Assembly: GCA_000151295.1 (NCBI GenBank)
Contig: GG745353.1
Location: forward strand, 589,891 to 653,890
Length of the DNA stretch: 64,000 nucleotides
From: Allomyces macrogynus ATCC 38327
Lineage: Eukaryota > Blastocladiomycota > Blastocladiomycetes > Blastocladiales > Blastocladiaceae
Direction of reading: 5' to 3'
The notes under the pieces are model-generated. The model was not told the origin of the DNA. It ran no database searches and worked only from the letters and a program-made list of their open reading frames with translations. The translations under genes and the position numbers were made by a program. Each line of letters opens with the position of its first letter. Position 1 is the stretch's first letter. Shown one piece after another: positions 1 to 14,274 of the stretch.

Positions 1-1271
1 GGATTTCGCGCGCGTGCGCACGTTCGCGGTTGCGTGGTTACGGCTCGACACAGCACGTAGCGCTCGGATCAGTGTTCTCGCAAAAGTACTCAAGGGCAAC
101 AACATCCACCTGAGGTGAAGTGGAGCGCGCACACACGAGCAAGTGTGTGTGGCCACGCCCTTGACCCCATTGAGCCGAAGCGCCACGAAACATGCCGGTT
201 TCGGCATGTTTGGCGCAAGCGTCGAACCCGGCTGGTGAGGTCGAAACATGAAACCTGAGACGCCGCCGTTTCGCGTGCTTCCCAAAGGCGTTTTGTCCTT
301 CGTTTTTCCTTGAAACCAGGCTTGTGCATGCCGACTTCGTCAACCAGCGTCAACGGCAACCTTGCGCACTCCCATGAGGGACCATGAACACGTCGACGAC
401 GACGAGCCAGAGCCATGGCATGGCCACGCGGATCAGCTGGCGCCCAACCTCTCGCAATCGCGCGCTCGAGCACTCGCACTGCTAAAGAAGCTCGCCGTGC
501 GACCCTCAACGGCGCGACAGCCTACGCCTGACTGGCCCCACCCGCCGCATCGCTTGCACGACCCGTCGCTCGCGCCACCTTTGCATACGATATTCTACGG
601 CGCATCGCCCCGCGGCCGCTCGCTTCTTGCAACGTTCTCCACCTCGGCCTGTCGACGTCGAACCCCGGCGCCCGACTATTGCACTCGCCAGCGCTGCCGA
701 CTTGACCTCGCTGTAACTCGTCCGCTGGGCCCACGCTCGTTCTTGTCGAACGCAAAATTGTCGACCCAAACAACAACGCGCACGCGGACACGCTTGCTTG
801 CTCCTCCCCCTGGATGCACCTGCGACGACCTGGGCCTCCAACGACGTGATCGTTTGTGGTCGCACCTGACAACGTTGTGCGATCGTCTTTGTTCCGAGCG
901 ATACGTCGTGTGGTTCCCGGCTCCTCGCGGCCTCCTCGTCACGCTTTCTGGGGCCACCGACCCACCCGTTCATTCATTGCTCCATTTCGCGCCTCTTTCG
1001 GGATCCGGCAACGCGACTCTGCGGCTGCTGTTGCTCCTGGCGCGGCTCAACCTCGACATCCGCTGCTCCGGCTGATACTTTCTCGCCGTTATCGCCGTCG
1101 CTCCTCGTTGATCTCGCCGACCAAGATTGTATTCGTCGCCGTCAGTTGCGCGACGCGTTGTTCCGCCGCTCGCACTCGGTATTGCGCAAGTGCCGTCGCA
1201 CCGGAACCGTCGAGTATTGCCTCAAGTGTTTTGTTTCCGAACTACCTCGCCGTTGCTGATACCTAACGGCC
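1..1271. other. no gene recognised; 5' flank of the RGS receptor
   Basis: Several overlapping open frames exist here on both strands (for example 362-1075 +), but they are Arg/Pro/Ser-rich translations typical of GC-rich non-coding DNA. None shows a conserved motif or a spliceable continuation. The downstream part is probably promoter and 5' UTR of the gene starting at 1272. Exons of a gene running off the left edge cannot be excluded. Confidence 0.5.
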
Positions 1272-3538
1272 ATGGCCACGGCGCTCTTCGACATTGCCGT
1301 CACATGGCATCTCGTTCTCGCAGCGCTGCTCGTTGCGTTTTTGCTCGCTGCGTACCTCGGCCCGTCCGAGTTGCTACTGCGACGTTCGCCATTACTCGTT
1401 GTGCTCCAAACGTTGGGGCTCGGATGGTGGGGGTACACGATCCTGCAATGTCCCGACGCGTTGCCGTGGCTGCCATCCGACGCGGCCGGTCCGCTCGGTT
1501 ACGGCCTGCCACGGTATATTCTGTCACACTGGGCCGTTCCGACGTGGTTGGTACGTCCATTGTGGTTCGAGGAATCATGGATCCCCACACGCGTTTGGGC
1601 CGGCAGTCACGCGCGTGCAGCCGGCAGAAGTAACTGACTACCGCCGCCACCTGGGGGTTGAAATGGCGCCATTCCATGGCTGTAGACGTGTTTTTTCCTG
1701 CGGTCCTTCATTTTACTCTCCGAGTACTTTTGCAACGTGCGCATGCTGCACGAGGCGACACTGGCCGCGGTGGCCCCGCTCCGGCCGCTCGTCCTCCCGC
1801 CACCTCCACCATCGCCACCGCCACCGATCCCGGCCCTCGGCCGCGTCCCGATGGCCGACCTGGGCGCGGCACGACGCCACACGAAATTTGTCCACTCGGT
1901 GTCACTGCACCCGCACTCGGCCGAGACGGTCGTCGTAGGGTCGGGTCTGTCCCGCACGTCCGTCGCTAGCGGCGTTTCCGGCGCGAGCGGCGTGTCCGGC
2001 ACGAGCGGCGTGTCCGGCACGAGCCGCGCCAGTTCCAGCGATACGTCCTGGGAATCGCACCTAAACCGCATGGAGCGCATGTTTCTCGCGCTGCAGACGA
2101 GGTTGCTCCCGACACCCACGGCCACGGCCACGTCGCTGTCGAGAATCACACCCGTGCGTCGATACAGCAGCAAAGTCATCCTCTGGGCGATGCTTGCGAC
2201 CTGGGCATTTGTCGCGCTGGTCATTGTGCCCATTTCGCTCGGAATCTCCGGGTGTCTTGCGACCTCGGTGCCCGATTTCCCGGGGTTCCCACAGTGCCTC
2301 GAGGACCCAGTAACGGGCGATACGACGTGGCTCGCTTACGTGCCAATGCTCACACTCCTCGTCGTCGAAGTGCTGGCGCTGCCGTTTATCCTCGTCACAA
2401 TTCGCAATATCCACGACGCGTATTTCTTAAGGCTCGAGAGCGATATTCTGCTCGCGATCCAGTTTGGCATGGTCGCGTTTTATATTGTTGGGTGGACGCC
2501 GTCGCTCGCCACGATCTTGCCGCCCATGTGGCGACGGTCGACGGTGTTGCTGGCGCTGATCATGTTGTGGATCGTGATCACGGTGGTCGTGCCGTTGTTT
2601 GTTGCGCTCGTGCAGCTCGCGAGGAGACACGCGCACCACAAGATGCATGCGACGGGTTCGGTCGCGTCGATTGAGTACACGGCCGAGGGGTTTCAGCGAA
2701 TGTTGGAGGTATGTGGTGCTCTCTTTATGTCGCCGTGTCGAGCAAGAGCTGCGGACTCAAGAATTGTGTGCGCTCATTTGTAGGACCGCGACCAGTTTGA
2801 GGCTTTCAAGCGTGTGCTCGCGTCCAACTTTTGCCCCGAGAACGGCCTGTTCTGGTACGTCCCTCCGATCGGCGTGCACACGTCCTCTCTGCCGACAATC
2901 ACACTTACCCTCTCCACCCACTCTCAGGGACGACATGTCCCGACTCGACCCGACCCCGTTCGACACGAGCAAACCGATATCGCTCTACGCGTCGCCACCG
3001 GCGCACCCGGCGTCCCCACCGTCCCTCCCCGTCCCGTTCGGCAAGTCCGACGACCAGGCCGCGGCCGCGCTTCAGCAGCGGCTGCGGCGTATCTGCGAAA
3101 TGTACATATTGCCCGGCGCGCCTAGAGAATTGAACCTTGTCTCGGCAACCCGCGAGCGCTTGATATGTGCCTACCAGGCGCATAGTTTGACGGTCGCGTC
3201 GTTTGCCGAGGCGAGGCGCGAGGCGTTCAACAACATGTACCAGAATGGGTTCGCAAAGTATTTACAGGTGATTAAAGTATGATATTTTGGAATTTCTTGG
3301 TGGTAGGTGAAGGCGGAGGGAATGGAGGTCGGACATGCGCGGGGAACGCTGGCTCGTGTAGACGGAGCCATGCACGTGCTGAGTGCACCGCCGGCGCTGA
3401 TGAGTGACTTGATGGCTGTGCTTGACCGCGACGAGGAGGTTGTGTGCGCGTGGCAACTGGTGGCCGTGAGTAGATATGAGCAGCATGTGGTGCAAACAGG
3501 CCCGATCGTCGATCGTCGGCAAACTCGAGAACCGGTGA
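1272..3538 (+). CDS. 7TM receptor-like protein with C-terminal RGS domain
   Basis: Likely a membrane regulator of heterotrimeric G-protein alpha subunits: a multi-pass N-terminal part followed by an RGS (GTPase-activating) domain, the layout of fungal GprK-type and plant RGS1-type proteins. Exon 1 starts at the ATG at 1272 and encodes two hydrophobic segments. Exon 2 (about 1686-2708) encodes further segments around a Ser/Gly/Pro-rich loop. Exons 2784-2854, 2928-3267, 3307-3465 and 3500-3538 encode the RGS part, which includes EAFKRVLASNFCPENGLFW and FNNMYQNGFAKYLQ. All later junctions keep phase. The first junction does not: the strong donor at 1630 with the acceptor ending at 1685 breaks frame, while a weaker GTTTGG donor at 1593 keeps it. 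The last intron (3466-3499) is only 34 bases, so the 3' end is provisional. Seven helices are inferred from hydrophobicity by eye. Confidence 0.78.
1971..2024 (+). repeat. 18-bp tandem repeat, three copies, inside the RGS-receptor gene
   Basis: Three head-to-tail copies of an 18-base unit (consensus GGCGTGTCCGGCACGAGC) encode repeated Gly-Val-Ser-Gly-Thr-Ser in a cytoplasmic-type loop. The second and third copies are identical and the first differs at two positions. It is a simple coding minisatellite and may vary in length between strains. Confidence 0.9.
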
Positions 3539-3764
3539 CGACGACAGGCTTTAGCGTCTCTCGAGCCGGAAGGAGCACACTCATGATGCAAAAACAATTA
3601 ATTGGACAAGATGCAAACGACTTGCAAAAAGACAAGCGACTCCCACAACATTGTGCGAACGTAAAATGCGGCCAGCCACGATTCAACGCTTCGCTCCAAA
3701 TGCAAGCAACAAATGGCGACAGACAAAACAAAGATTCTCCACCCTGCGACGAGCCCACACTGGC

Positions 3765-4893
3765 TTACAGTGTGACGATCAGCGGCGAGCCCGTCAGCTC
3801 CGTCGAGCACTTGGTGCCCGGCGGCACGTCCATGTCGAACCACTGGTCGTTGAAGCACTGCGAGATCTTCTTGCCGTCAGCCGAGCACTTCATCTCACCA
3901 GTCGTGCACTTGCCCGGCTGCGGCTGCGGCTTGGGCGGCTGCGCCGTGGGTTGCGGGTTCGTGGGCGGCACTGACGTCGGTTTGGTCGGGAGCGTTGTTG
4001 GCTTGGTCGGGGCCGTCGTGGGCTTCGAGGGCGGCTGGGACGTGGGCTTCGGCGGCTCCGGGTCCTTGTCGCCCTTCCCCGGCTTGCCCGGCTTCCTGGT
4101 CGGCGTTGGTGCGGCCGTCGACGATGTCGGCTGCGGCTGCGGCTGCGGCTGCGGCGCGGGACCAGACCTGTTGCCGCGCACCGTGATCGTGCGGCGCTGG
4201 TTGAAGAACTCGCGGTTATCCGGCGAGTTGCCCGGAAACTCCGGGAACGAGAACTTGGACCCGGGCAAGTTCCCGACCAACAATTCCGGCCCGGAGAACG
4301 GCGCCGAGTTGGCGCCCGAAATCTGCACGTCCGCACAGGACATGTAGTACTCGCGGTTGCCGACGGCGTTGATCCACGTCCAGGCAAACGTGGCCTTACC
4401 CGACGGCGCCGTCGCCGGAATCTGCACGTCGTACGTGAACGGACCGGTGCCCGGGCGCAGGCACTCGCGAATCACCGTGTCGATCACGACAAAGGTTTGG
4501 TCATTGTCGTAGGACAGCGCGAATTGGCAGTGGCCGCCATTGTGCGTGGCGCCGCCCTCGATCCGGACCTTGACCGTCTCGCCAGGCGCGAACGTGCGGA
4601 ACGCGGCTTGCGGCTTGTAGCCCTTGCATGGGAACGCGCCCAGTGGAGATGTGTAGCTCCAGTCAATTTCCCCTGTCGGGCCTGGGTGGAACTTGGAGTT
4701 GCGCGGTTCGGGGACTGGATAGATGGGTGGAGAGGGGGTGGGGGAGGACGCGTCAGCGATTGGGAACGTGATGCGCAGGGCGCTCGCGATTCGGTCGTGC
4801 GGAACGGCGACACGTACACGCCATCATCATGTGGGCGTTGACCGTGCCGGCGACGAGGGCCAGCAGGAAGAGAGCAAACAAGCTGGGCTGCAT
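3765..4893 (-). CDS. secreted lytic polysaccharide monooxygenase (AA11-like) with chitin-binding tail
   Basis: Copper enzyme predicted to cleave chitin or a related polysaccharide oxidatively outside the cell. Exon 1 (4893-4818) encodes a 20-residue signal peptide ending TVNA and then mature His-1 (HMMMA). The intron is 4715-4817 and exon 2 is 4714-3765 (341 aa in total). The His brace is the new N-terminal His plus the His in GGATHNGGHCQF (about residue 83). The segments FPCKGY and AWTWINAVGNREYYMSCADV match the AA11-type pattern. A long Pro/Gln/Lys/Thr linker with KPT repeats leads to a Cys-rich C-terminal module (CTTGEMKCSADG ... GTKC) resembling CBM19. The family could also be AA16 or a relative; the LPMO fold itself is clear. 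A TATA box lies about 150 bases upstream. Confidence 0.9.
4129..4152 (-). repeat. 6-bp repeat coding Pro-Gln linker of the LPMO
   Basis: Four perfect GGCTGC units on the + strand give a run of alternating Pro and Gln on the coding minus strand. It forms part of the flexible linker between the catalytic and putative chitin-binding modules. Confidence 0.8.
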
Positions 4894-6407
4894 GGCGGCA
4901 GTTGGGAAGGTCGGGAGGGTCTCGAGCGGCAATGGTCCGAGTCGCGTCGTGGTCCAGCACGATGTCGACGGGAGCGGTGGAGAGTGGAGAATATGGTCGA
5001 GGAACTCGATGCTGGTGCATGACGGCGGGTGGCGGGCAGGATATATAGTCTTGGGTGGGAGTCGTCATCCTGCAACCGACCAACAAAACCGACGAAATTC
5101 ACTCAATGGGGAGGACCTTTCACGACCGAGCCCAACTCGCGGTGCCGAGATGTCAAAGTCGAAACAGGGCCGTCGTCGGCCCGGTCTTGTTCTTGTCGGT
5201 GGACCATGACGAGCCGCCACGATAATTTCCATCGTCGCTGCGCCATTTCATGGTCACGCATCCTTCCATGGGTCCAGAAGAGTGCAGTGGTTGCACTTGA
5301 GCACCGGCTCATGAACGCATAAATGGCCATATGGATGCTGTTTTGCGGGGGAGAATGAGATGGACGGTCCCTGGTTGCGTTGTTCATGAACTCGGGCGGC
5401 GGAGGCTTGCCAGTCGTGTCGAACAACAACCGCCAAAATTCCGTCCCTCAACCACTCCGTTTTTAATTGATGTTGAAGTTGTATTGGCAGGAGTACAGAG
5501 AGCGAGGCATTTTGTGGCGACCGGTCCGAACCCGGGCCGTTGTCGCAGCTTCTGGGCGGCCCATGGCCCAGTGGAGACGGGGAGCAGGCGATGTTGGCAT
5601 CGACAGAGCACGTTGTCAAGTCATCTTAACACCGGAAGCGTGATCAGGATGAGCAGCGTTGTTCGTTGCAATTCTTCCTTCCTTTTGTTCATCTCGTGCT
5701 CGATTTCCATTGTCGGTTGTCGGTCGACGGTTTGCAGGTGTTCTGGAAAAAAAGCGAAATGTCTCGCGGGCTCGACGCGGCCACGTGTGTATGAGCAAAT
5801 GTCTCTGCGCGAACAGCGTTGCCAACGATTGTTGGCCAAAATGGGCGTTGCTGCAGTGCAGAGCACCACCGGCCCTGCCGCGCACCGCCGACCTCGGCGC
5901 CAGCTTGGCGCAAGCTCCCGCCACCGCCATATCCTCCTGGGCCGTGACAACTTGGCGCAATATCGCATTTGCCTCTCCACGGACCCGCCATCCTGGTCCG
6001 AGCCCGGCGTTACGACCCCGCTTCCACCACCTCTGTCTCTGTGCGCGCGACTTCGACCAATTCCTCTTCCGCCGCAACCGTATCGCCGGCTCACGACTTC
6101 TCGTGGGCATATGGTTGCTGTCCGCTGCCAACAAACCGTTCTCGTTCGGTGATCCCGCCCAATTGGTTCGGATCCGCACCCAGCCCGCCCGCTACCAGCA
6201 CCGCGACGACAACCCCCGCTCGCACCATTTCGCGTGTTTCCAGACGGCTGATCCGTCCTGCCGCGAATATAGAGCAGCCCTTCGACGTGTTTTCGTCCCG
6301 TCGAGAGCTGTGCTCCTCATTCCCGGACCTTGACCATCGTCACGCCGATTGGCGACCGCCGTACGTTCGGCGAGGATCTCTCGACCCGTCCGTTCACCGC
6401 GCCCACC
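4894..6407. other. divergent intergenic region between LPMO and kinase; no gene seen
   Basis: About 1.5 kb separates the two divergent start codons. Open frames here (for example 5331-6152 +) have no recognisable domain. Apart from the TATA box at 5042 and pyrimidine-rich stretches near 5670-5720 and 6300, nothing identifiable is seen. Confidence 0.55.
5042..5047 (-). promoter_or_regulatory. TATA box of the LPMO gene
   Basis: TATATA in the context GACTATATATCC on the minus strand, about 150 bases upstream of the LPMO ATG at 4893. TATA boxes are scarce among the promoters in this window, and their use fits a regulated secreted enzyme. Confidence 0.5.
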
Positions 6408-8776
<2,369 letters not shown>

Positions 8777-9395
8777 AGGGGGTGAAGAAGGTGGAGGGAC
8801 TCTCCGTGCGCGTCGTCATCGGTTGGGAACGCGGGTTGGAGCGCGTGCGCAGGACGGGACTGGGGCCGGGGGAACGGTCACTTGGGATAGAGATTTCGGG
8901 GGAGGGTTGCGTGGACTGGTACGGATGGAGCGTGGGCCCCGTGCTCTCAAATGCATTGGTATTTTTCCGGATCGTCGCTGATTCACGAGAGGGAGCGATG
9001 GAAGAGCGCCGATCAGCACTGACGAGTACAGTGGACGGGCGAGGTCTGGGTAAACTACCTAAATTAAGGACATCAACGCACGAAAGACAGCAGCAACGCG
9101 AAAACTGGGGAGGCGAGGAACGAGAGTGAAAGTGAGAGACGATCAAGGTGGGTGGCGGGGGGGTGAAAAAAAAAAATACGACAGGGAAAGCGCGCATGCC
9201 AGACCGGCCCGGCCGGCAAAGCAATAAAGAAACGAATCAAGAGAAAAAAAAATAAAACGAAACCACATCTAAGACCGCGCGCGCGCTCCACAAACTGAGT
9301 AGCTTGGCACAAAACCAAACCCGGCGCAGTGGTGGGGATGGTGGGGGAGTCGGATCGGAAAAAGGTAAAAAACAGAGGGCAACAGCTAGATACGC
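8777..9395. other. convergent 3' region of kinase and RhoGAP genes; no gene seen
   Basis: AT-richer than the flanking exons, with A-rich runs around 9165-9175 and 9243-9260, as expected for two facing 3' UTRs. Possible poly(A) signals are present (AATAAA is seen near 9250). No coding potential is recognised. Confidence 0.5.
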
Positions 9396-12300
9396 TCAGG
9401 CCTCGGTAGGTTGCGCGGCGGGCTTCACGTCGTCACTTGGCGGTGCCGGCGAGTCGGCCGGTGGAATCGGTGTGCCGAGCCGCACGCCCATCCCCGCAGC
9501 CGTCGGTGCGGTCGAGAGCCCTGCGGACCGTGCGAGACCCGACGAGTGAACCGCCTGGACGCGTCGCAACAACTCGTGCTGCGCGAGCTGCTGCTGCTGT
9601 TGCGTGGCCGGGTCCTGTGTGAGCGTCGCGGAGCTGCCGCCGCCCGCGACCGTGGCGTTCCCCGTGCGGAACAACGCGGCGATATCCGATGGGACCGTCC
9701 AGAGCACGCGCGGCTGCCACCGGAGCAAGTCGAACAGGACCGACGTGGCGACATCGTGGTGTTCCTCGGCGCCGCGCGGCGGGACGAGGAACGTTGGGCT
9801 CAACACGGTCGCGAGGTTGCCGTAGTCCATCTTGTTCCCGCGCTCCGGGTCATCCGGGTGCGTGCACGCCGCGGCCACATCGCGCAGGCACAGCATGAGC
9901 ACTTCGAGCACGTCGCGGTGCGCCTTGGGCAGCAAGCAGACTGCATAATGCAATGCGCGCATCCGGTCCTGCTCGTTCTGAATCCGCGCGATGGCCATAA
10001 ACAGCTTGTAGAGGCGGAACGTGAGGAGCGGTTCCGGCAACTCGCGCAAAAACTTTTTCAGCAGCGCGGCGATCTGAATCGCGTTGTCGTCGCGGATCAT
10101 ATCGAGTGCGCCAAGCGGGTTGCTGTCAAGCGCGTCCTTGACTTCGTTGAGGCGCCGAATGTTGCCGTTCTTGCGGAAAATACCTTCGACGTGCAGGTCG
10201 AGGTTGCGCAGCGTGCCGACACACGTGTCGATGAACGCTGGGATCGCGAGTCGACCCGACCGCGCGCCCAAGACCGACGAGACGCCCGTGCGGTAGAGCA
10301 GAATGTCGAGCGGAACCCCAAACGTGCCTTGGTTCTTGGCCGCACTCGTCGCGGACGGTGTCGCCGTCGCCGGATTCGGTGTCGCGGCCCCGTCCCCATC
10401 CACGCTATCATCATCGAGCACGATCCCATTGACTGGATCACTCGGCCCATTCATCTCATTCACCGGCACATCGTTTCCAGCCGCGGCAGCCGCGGCATTC
10501 ATCGCGGCCATCGCCGCCGCCGCCGACGCCGCCGCGCGTGCGGCCGCCACGGCCGCGGACGACTCTTTATCTTTCCGCCGCCCGCCGCCGCGCAACGTCG
10601 ACACGAACCGGCCCCACATCCCACCCGACGTGCCGGACCCAGACGACTTGCGTTCTTCCGTGAGCGCGGCGAGTTCCTCGGGCCGCATGATCCCGGCAAG
10701 CAACGGCTCAAGGTCGCGCGCGGCAAAGTGGCGCACGACAAATGCCTCGAGCGCGGACAAATCCGACAGCCACATTTCGGGCGCGGGCACGGTCGGTGCC
10801 GGGGCCATGCCGAGCGTGATCGGTGCGCCAGCCGCGGCCATGGCGGCTGCGGCCGCGAGTGGCGGGATCGCCGGTTGCGGTGGTGGCGGCGGCGGCGAGA
10901 CGGGTGCCGACGCAGAGGCACCCGCAGCGGCATTGACCATGTCGCGCGACGCCATGGTAGGGGACGTGGACGTCGGGATGTTACCGAGGTAGTGCTGGTA
11001 ATGGTACTGCGGCGGGGACGATCCGGGCCGCGGGAGTGAGTCGGACCGTGCGGGCCGGCCGTCATCGGGCGGCGTGGATCCAGGCGACGGCGAGACGAGC
11101 CGCGGCAGCGAGTCGCTGCGCGGGAACGAGTTGGTGCGCGGCTTGCTTGTGAGCATGCCGCTGAAGGTCGATGCATTAGGACTGCCCGACGTCGCGGCGG
11201 CGGCAGCAGCGGCAGCGGCCGAGGCCGCTGCGGCGGTCGTTGCGTCGAGCGCCGAACCCGACAGAACGCGCTTGCGGCGCGGGTCCTGCAGGGCGTCGGT
11301 GAGCCCGCCCTCTTCGACGCGCAGCAGGCCGAGCAGCCGCTTGAGCGCGACGCGCAAGAGGAATGTGTACTGCGAGAGCGGCGTGATGAGCTCGAACAGC
11401 GGCATCGTCGGGTGATGCGGTCGGTCGTCGTCGTCGTGCTCGTCCGTATCCGAATGCACGGGCGACGCGTTCTCGCCCGTGTAAAAATCAAGCACCGACG
11501 GTGCTTTGGTCTCGGCAAAACAATTCGCGCACTGCACCTGGTGGTCCTGCGTGAGGACAGCGCCCTCGACGTCCTCGGCGGTCGTCAGCGGGCGGCCGCA
11601 GACGGCGCAGGCAAAGCAGTGCGAGTGCCACCGCCACGACGGGAGTGGCGGCTGGCCCGGGTGCGCGACGACGGCGACGCATGACTCTTCGATGGTCGAC
11701 CGGCACGCGTGGCACAGGTCCGACTTGACGTCCGTGTCGAGCAAGACCATACGAATACGTTTTTCGTGGTCGGATAGTTCCATGAGCGTATCGAGGAACT
11801 CGAACACGGCGCCGTCCTGACCGTAGACGCGCTCGAGCTTGAGCGCGCCGCACAGCGTCATGCGAATAAGGACCTTGAGCAAGTGCGCGAGCGACGTGAC
11901 GAGGCCGAGCAGTTCCTGCGTGATACCGAGCCGCCGCGGGCCCAATCCGCCGGTCGCACCAAGGTGCGTCTCGTGCGCGTGCGAGAGGAGCGAAAAGAAG
12001 CCGACAATTTTCTTGCACAATAGCTTGGGCTCCTTGTGGTGTACAAGCCCCGTGCGGTCGTGGTGCCGTGCGAGCAGTGCCTCGATTCGGTCAATGCCCG
12101 CAAACAAGACCTCGACGTGCAAGATGAACGACGCGGCCTCGTTGACGCCCTCGACGTAGAGCCCATTCGAGACGTTGAGCAGCATATCGGAAATACACGC
12201 CGCGGCCGATTCTTCAAACACGCTCAGGACCGACCAGATGCGCGTGGCCTTTTCCTCCATGAGCTGTTGCGTCGTGCGCAGCTGGTCGCGCGCGGCCGCG

Positions 12301-13283
12301 TCGGGCTCTGCGAGCGTCTCGGGCTTGGGCAGCGCCCTTGTCAACTGCACGAGCAGTGCGTCCGGCGCGTTCAGCCCTTCGTCCTCGTCACCCGCAGCCT
12401 CGACCGAATCGCCGTCTCCGGTCCCGCCACCATTCTCAACGGCGGTCGCGTCCGGATCACTCGGTACGGCCTCGGGTACGAGCGTCACGTTCCACGACTT
12501 GTGAATCATGTAACACTCTGGGTGCCACTGTTCATCGACGCCATTCCGCGCTATTTCCACAAACTGCTTGAGAATGGCCTCGTGGCACCCGGTACACCGC
12601 GCCGCATGCAGCTGCGAGAAATGGTAGTGGCAGTAGACGGCGCCATTGTGCTCGTAGTAGGACTCGGCGGGCCCAAAGACCGTGTCGCACATGGAACACG
12701 TAAAGTGCTCGACGTGGTACTTGCGCCCGAGCGCTTGGATGTAGGCGCCGCGCAGCGCGCCGCCGCACTTGGCACAGAGCAGGTCGAGTCGCGCAAAGTA
12801 GTCGCGCTCGCAGAGAGGGACTTGGGTGCCGTCGGCGGTCTGGACCGGGAAGAACCTGCTGGCAACGCACTTGCCGCAGTCCTAGAATCGATGGTGCGGG
12901 GGGTCGGTCAGTCAGCACGGTCCAGAGATGAACGCACGGCATGCTGACGCTGCGACTGCCGGTGCAACAGATACTGCTCGAGCAGCGGCTCCAACGGGAT
13001 CCGTAACAGCCGCTGCTGCTCCATGCCGTCAGCGTCAACGTCAGCGCAAGAAATCTCGACCCGCACGAGTACGCACCACGCACTTGAAGCAGTCGAGATG
13101 GAACGTGCCGCCGAGCGCGCGCACAAACTGGCCCGTCATGGGCAGCCCACATGCCGTGCACAGCTTGGGCGCGCGCAAGGTCGTTGGCGGCGTGACGGGT
13201 GCCGGTGCGGCGCTTCCGTTGGCCAGATCGGCGCTCGGCGGGTCCGGCATGGCGGGCGGCGTCGAGACGGGGTCCATGGCCAT
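9396..13283 (-). CDS. LIM-domain Rho GTPase-activating protein (Lrg1/Rga-like)
   Basis: Predicted to switch off Rho-family GTPases in cell-wall and polarity signalling. Exon 1 is 13283-13077 and exon 2 is 12881-9396, joined in phase so that FKCVDCGKC completes the first LIM finger (1,230 aa). Three LIM modules are visible: the first begins CTACGLPMTGQF, the second spans CAKCGGALRGAYIQALG to CHYHF, and the third begins CHACRSTIEE. The RhoGAP domain lies near the C-terminus (about residues 905-1110): FGVPLDILLYR, the arginine-finger segment VEGIFRKNGNIRRLNEV, and LLKKFLRELPEPLLTFRLY. Between LIM3 and RhoGAP is a long low-complexity stretch with several polyalanine runs. Three LIM domains plus RhoGAP is the Lrg1 layout. 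A second ATG six bases in, at 13277, is an equally good start. Confidence 0.93.
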
Positions 13284-14274
13284 CTTGTCGGCGACACGCA
13301 ATCAGCGAGCGGGAAGAGAGCCGCAGCAGCTGCGCACGGTTCGATCGATCGTTGCCGTAAACGACGTAGACGCCCACGCTCGCGCACACGGATCGGAGCG
13401 CGACGTGCGCGTAGACGGGTCCTGGGACGGCGCGCGAACGAACGAACGGCGCGGCGGGGCGCGAACGTCAAGAGGCCCACGGCGCGGGAGGCAGGACAGC
13501 CGTCGTGCGGCGGCGCGCGCAAATGAACGGGCGTTGGCTCGGTGGGCGGGGTTGTGCAGGGCGGTGAACGCGCAGCCAGCGGCGGCGCGGCGCGCGACGG
13601 CAGGTGCGGTAACCAGCGCGGCCGACAGCGGACGGCGAACAGGCGCGCGCGCGCGTGCAGGTTGGGGGCGCGATCCAAAGCAGGATGGTCGGCAGCGACC
13701 GAGAGGGGCGCCGACGTGCAGAAAAGCCTGGGCTCTTGGTGGTGCTCGCGATCCCGCAGGTCGGGGCGGTCGACGTTGGCAGGCGGCGGGCACTTGACGC
13801 GGTCAGCGGCACTTGTCGAGTGCGGGTGTGCAGCGTGTTCTCTGCTGACGTGGTGGGGCGCTGGCGTCGTCGTCGCCGGGGTTGTCGGCGGCGCCGTTGG
13901 CGGATGAGGGTGGTGGTGGTGGTGTGGATGGTGGTGGTGGCCGCCTTTGGAGATCGTGGGCCGTTGCTGCGCGTGTCGTTGGCGGGCCCTTTGCGCCCGT
14001 GGCTCGTGCTTGCCTGTGGCGTGTGGCGTGCATGTCCCGCCCCTGGCCTCGTCTCGTCACGTTGAGAGCAGCTTGCATCCCGCGCCGGTCCCTGACCGCG
14101 CGCGTGCAAGACAGAGGCCAGGTGAAACCGCGTCTCCCCACCTCCACCCAATAGGTGGTAGGTGCACCCGTGAATGACTGACCTGACAACGAACAAGCTC
14201 CAACGAACCGACTCGATGCCAATAAGAAGGCATCCATGCATTGCACGCGCCCGCTCGCCCGCGCTGCTTGAGCG
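13284..14274. other. region upstream of RhoGAP; no gene seen
   Basis: Nearly 1 kb of very GC-rich sequence between the RhoGAP start and the 3' end of the EF-hand gene. The open frames are Arg/Ala-rich shadows. It probably holds the RhoGAP promoter, and no distinct motif is recognised. Confidence 0.5.

Noticed and set aside
9411..11039. 542-aa open frame on the + strand
   Set aside because: It is antisense to the LIM-RhoGAP exon, Arg/His-rich, and without any motif; a shadow caused by high GC.
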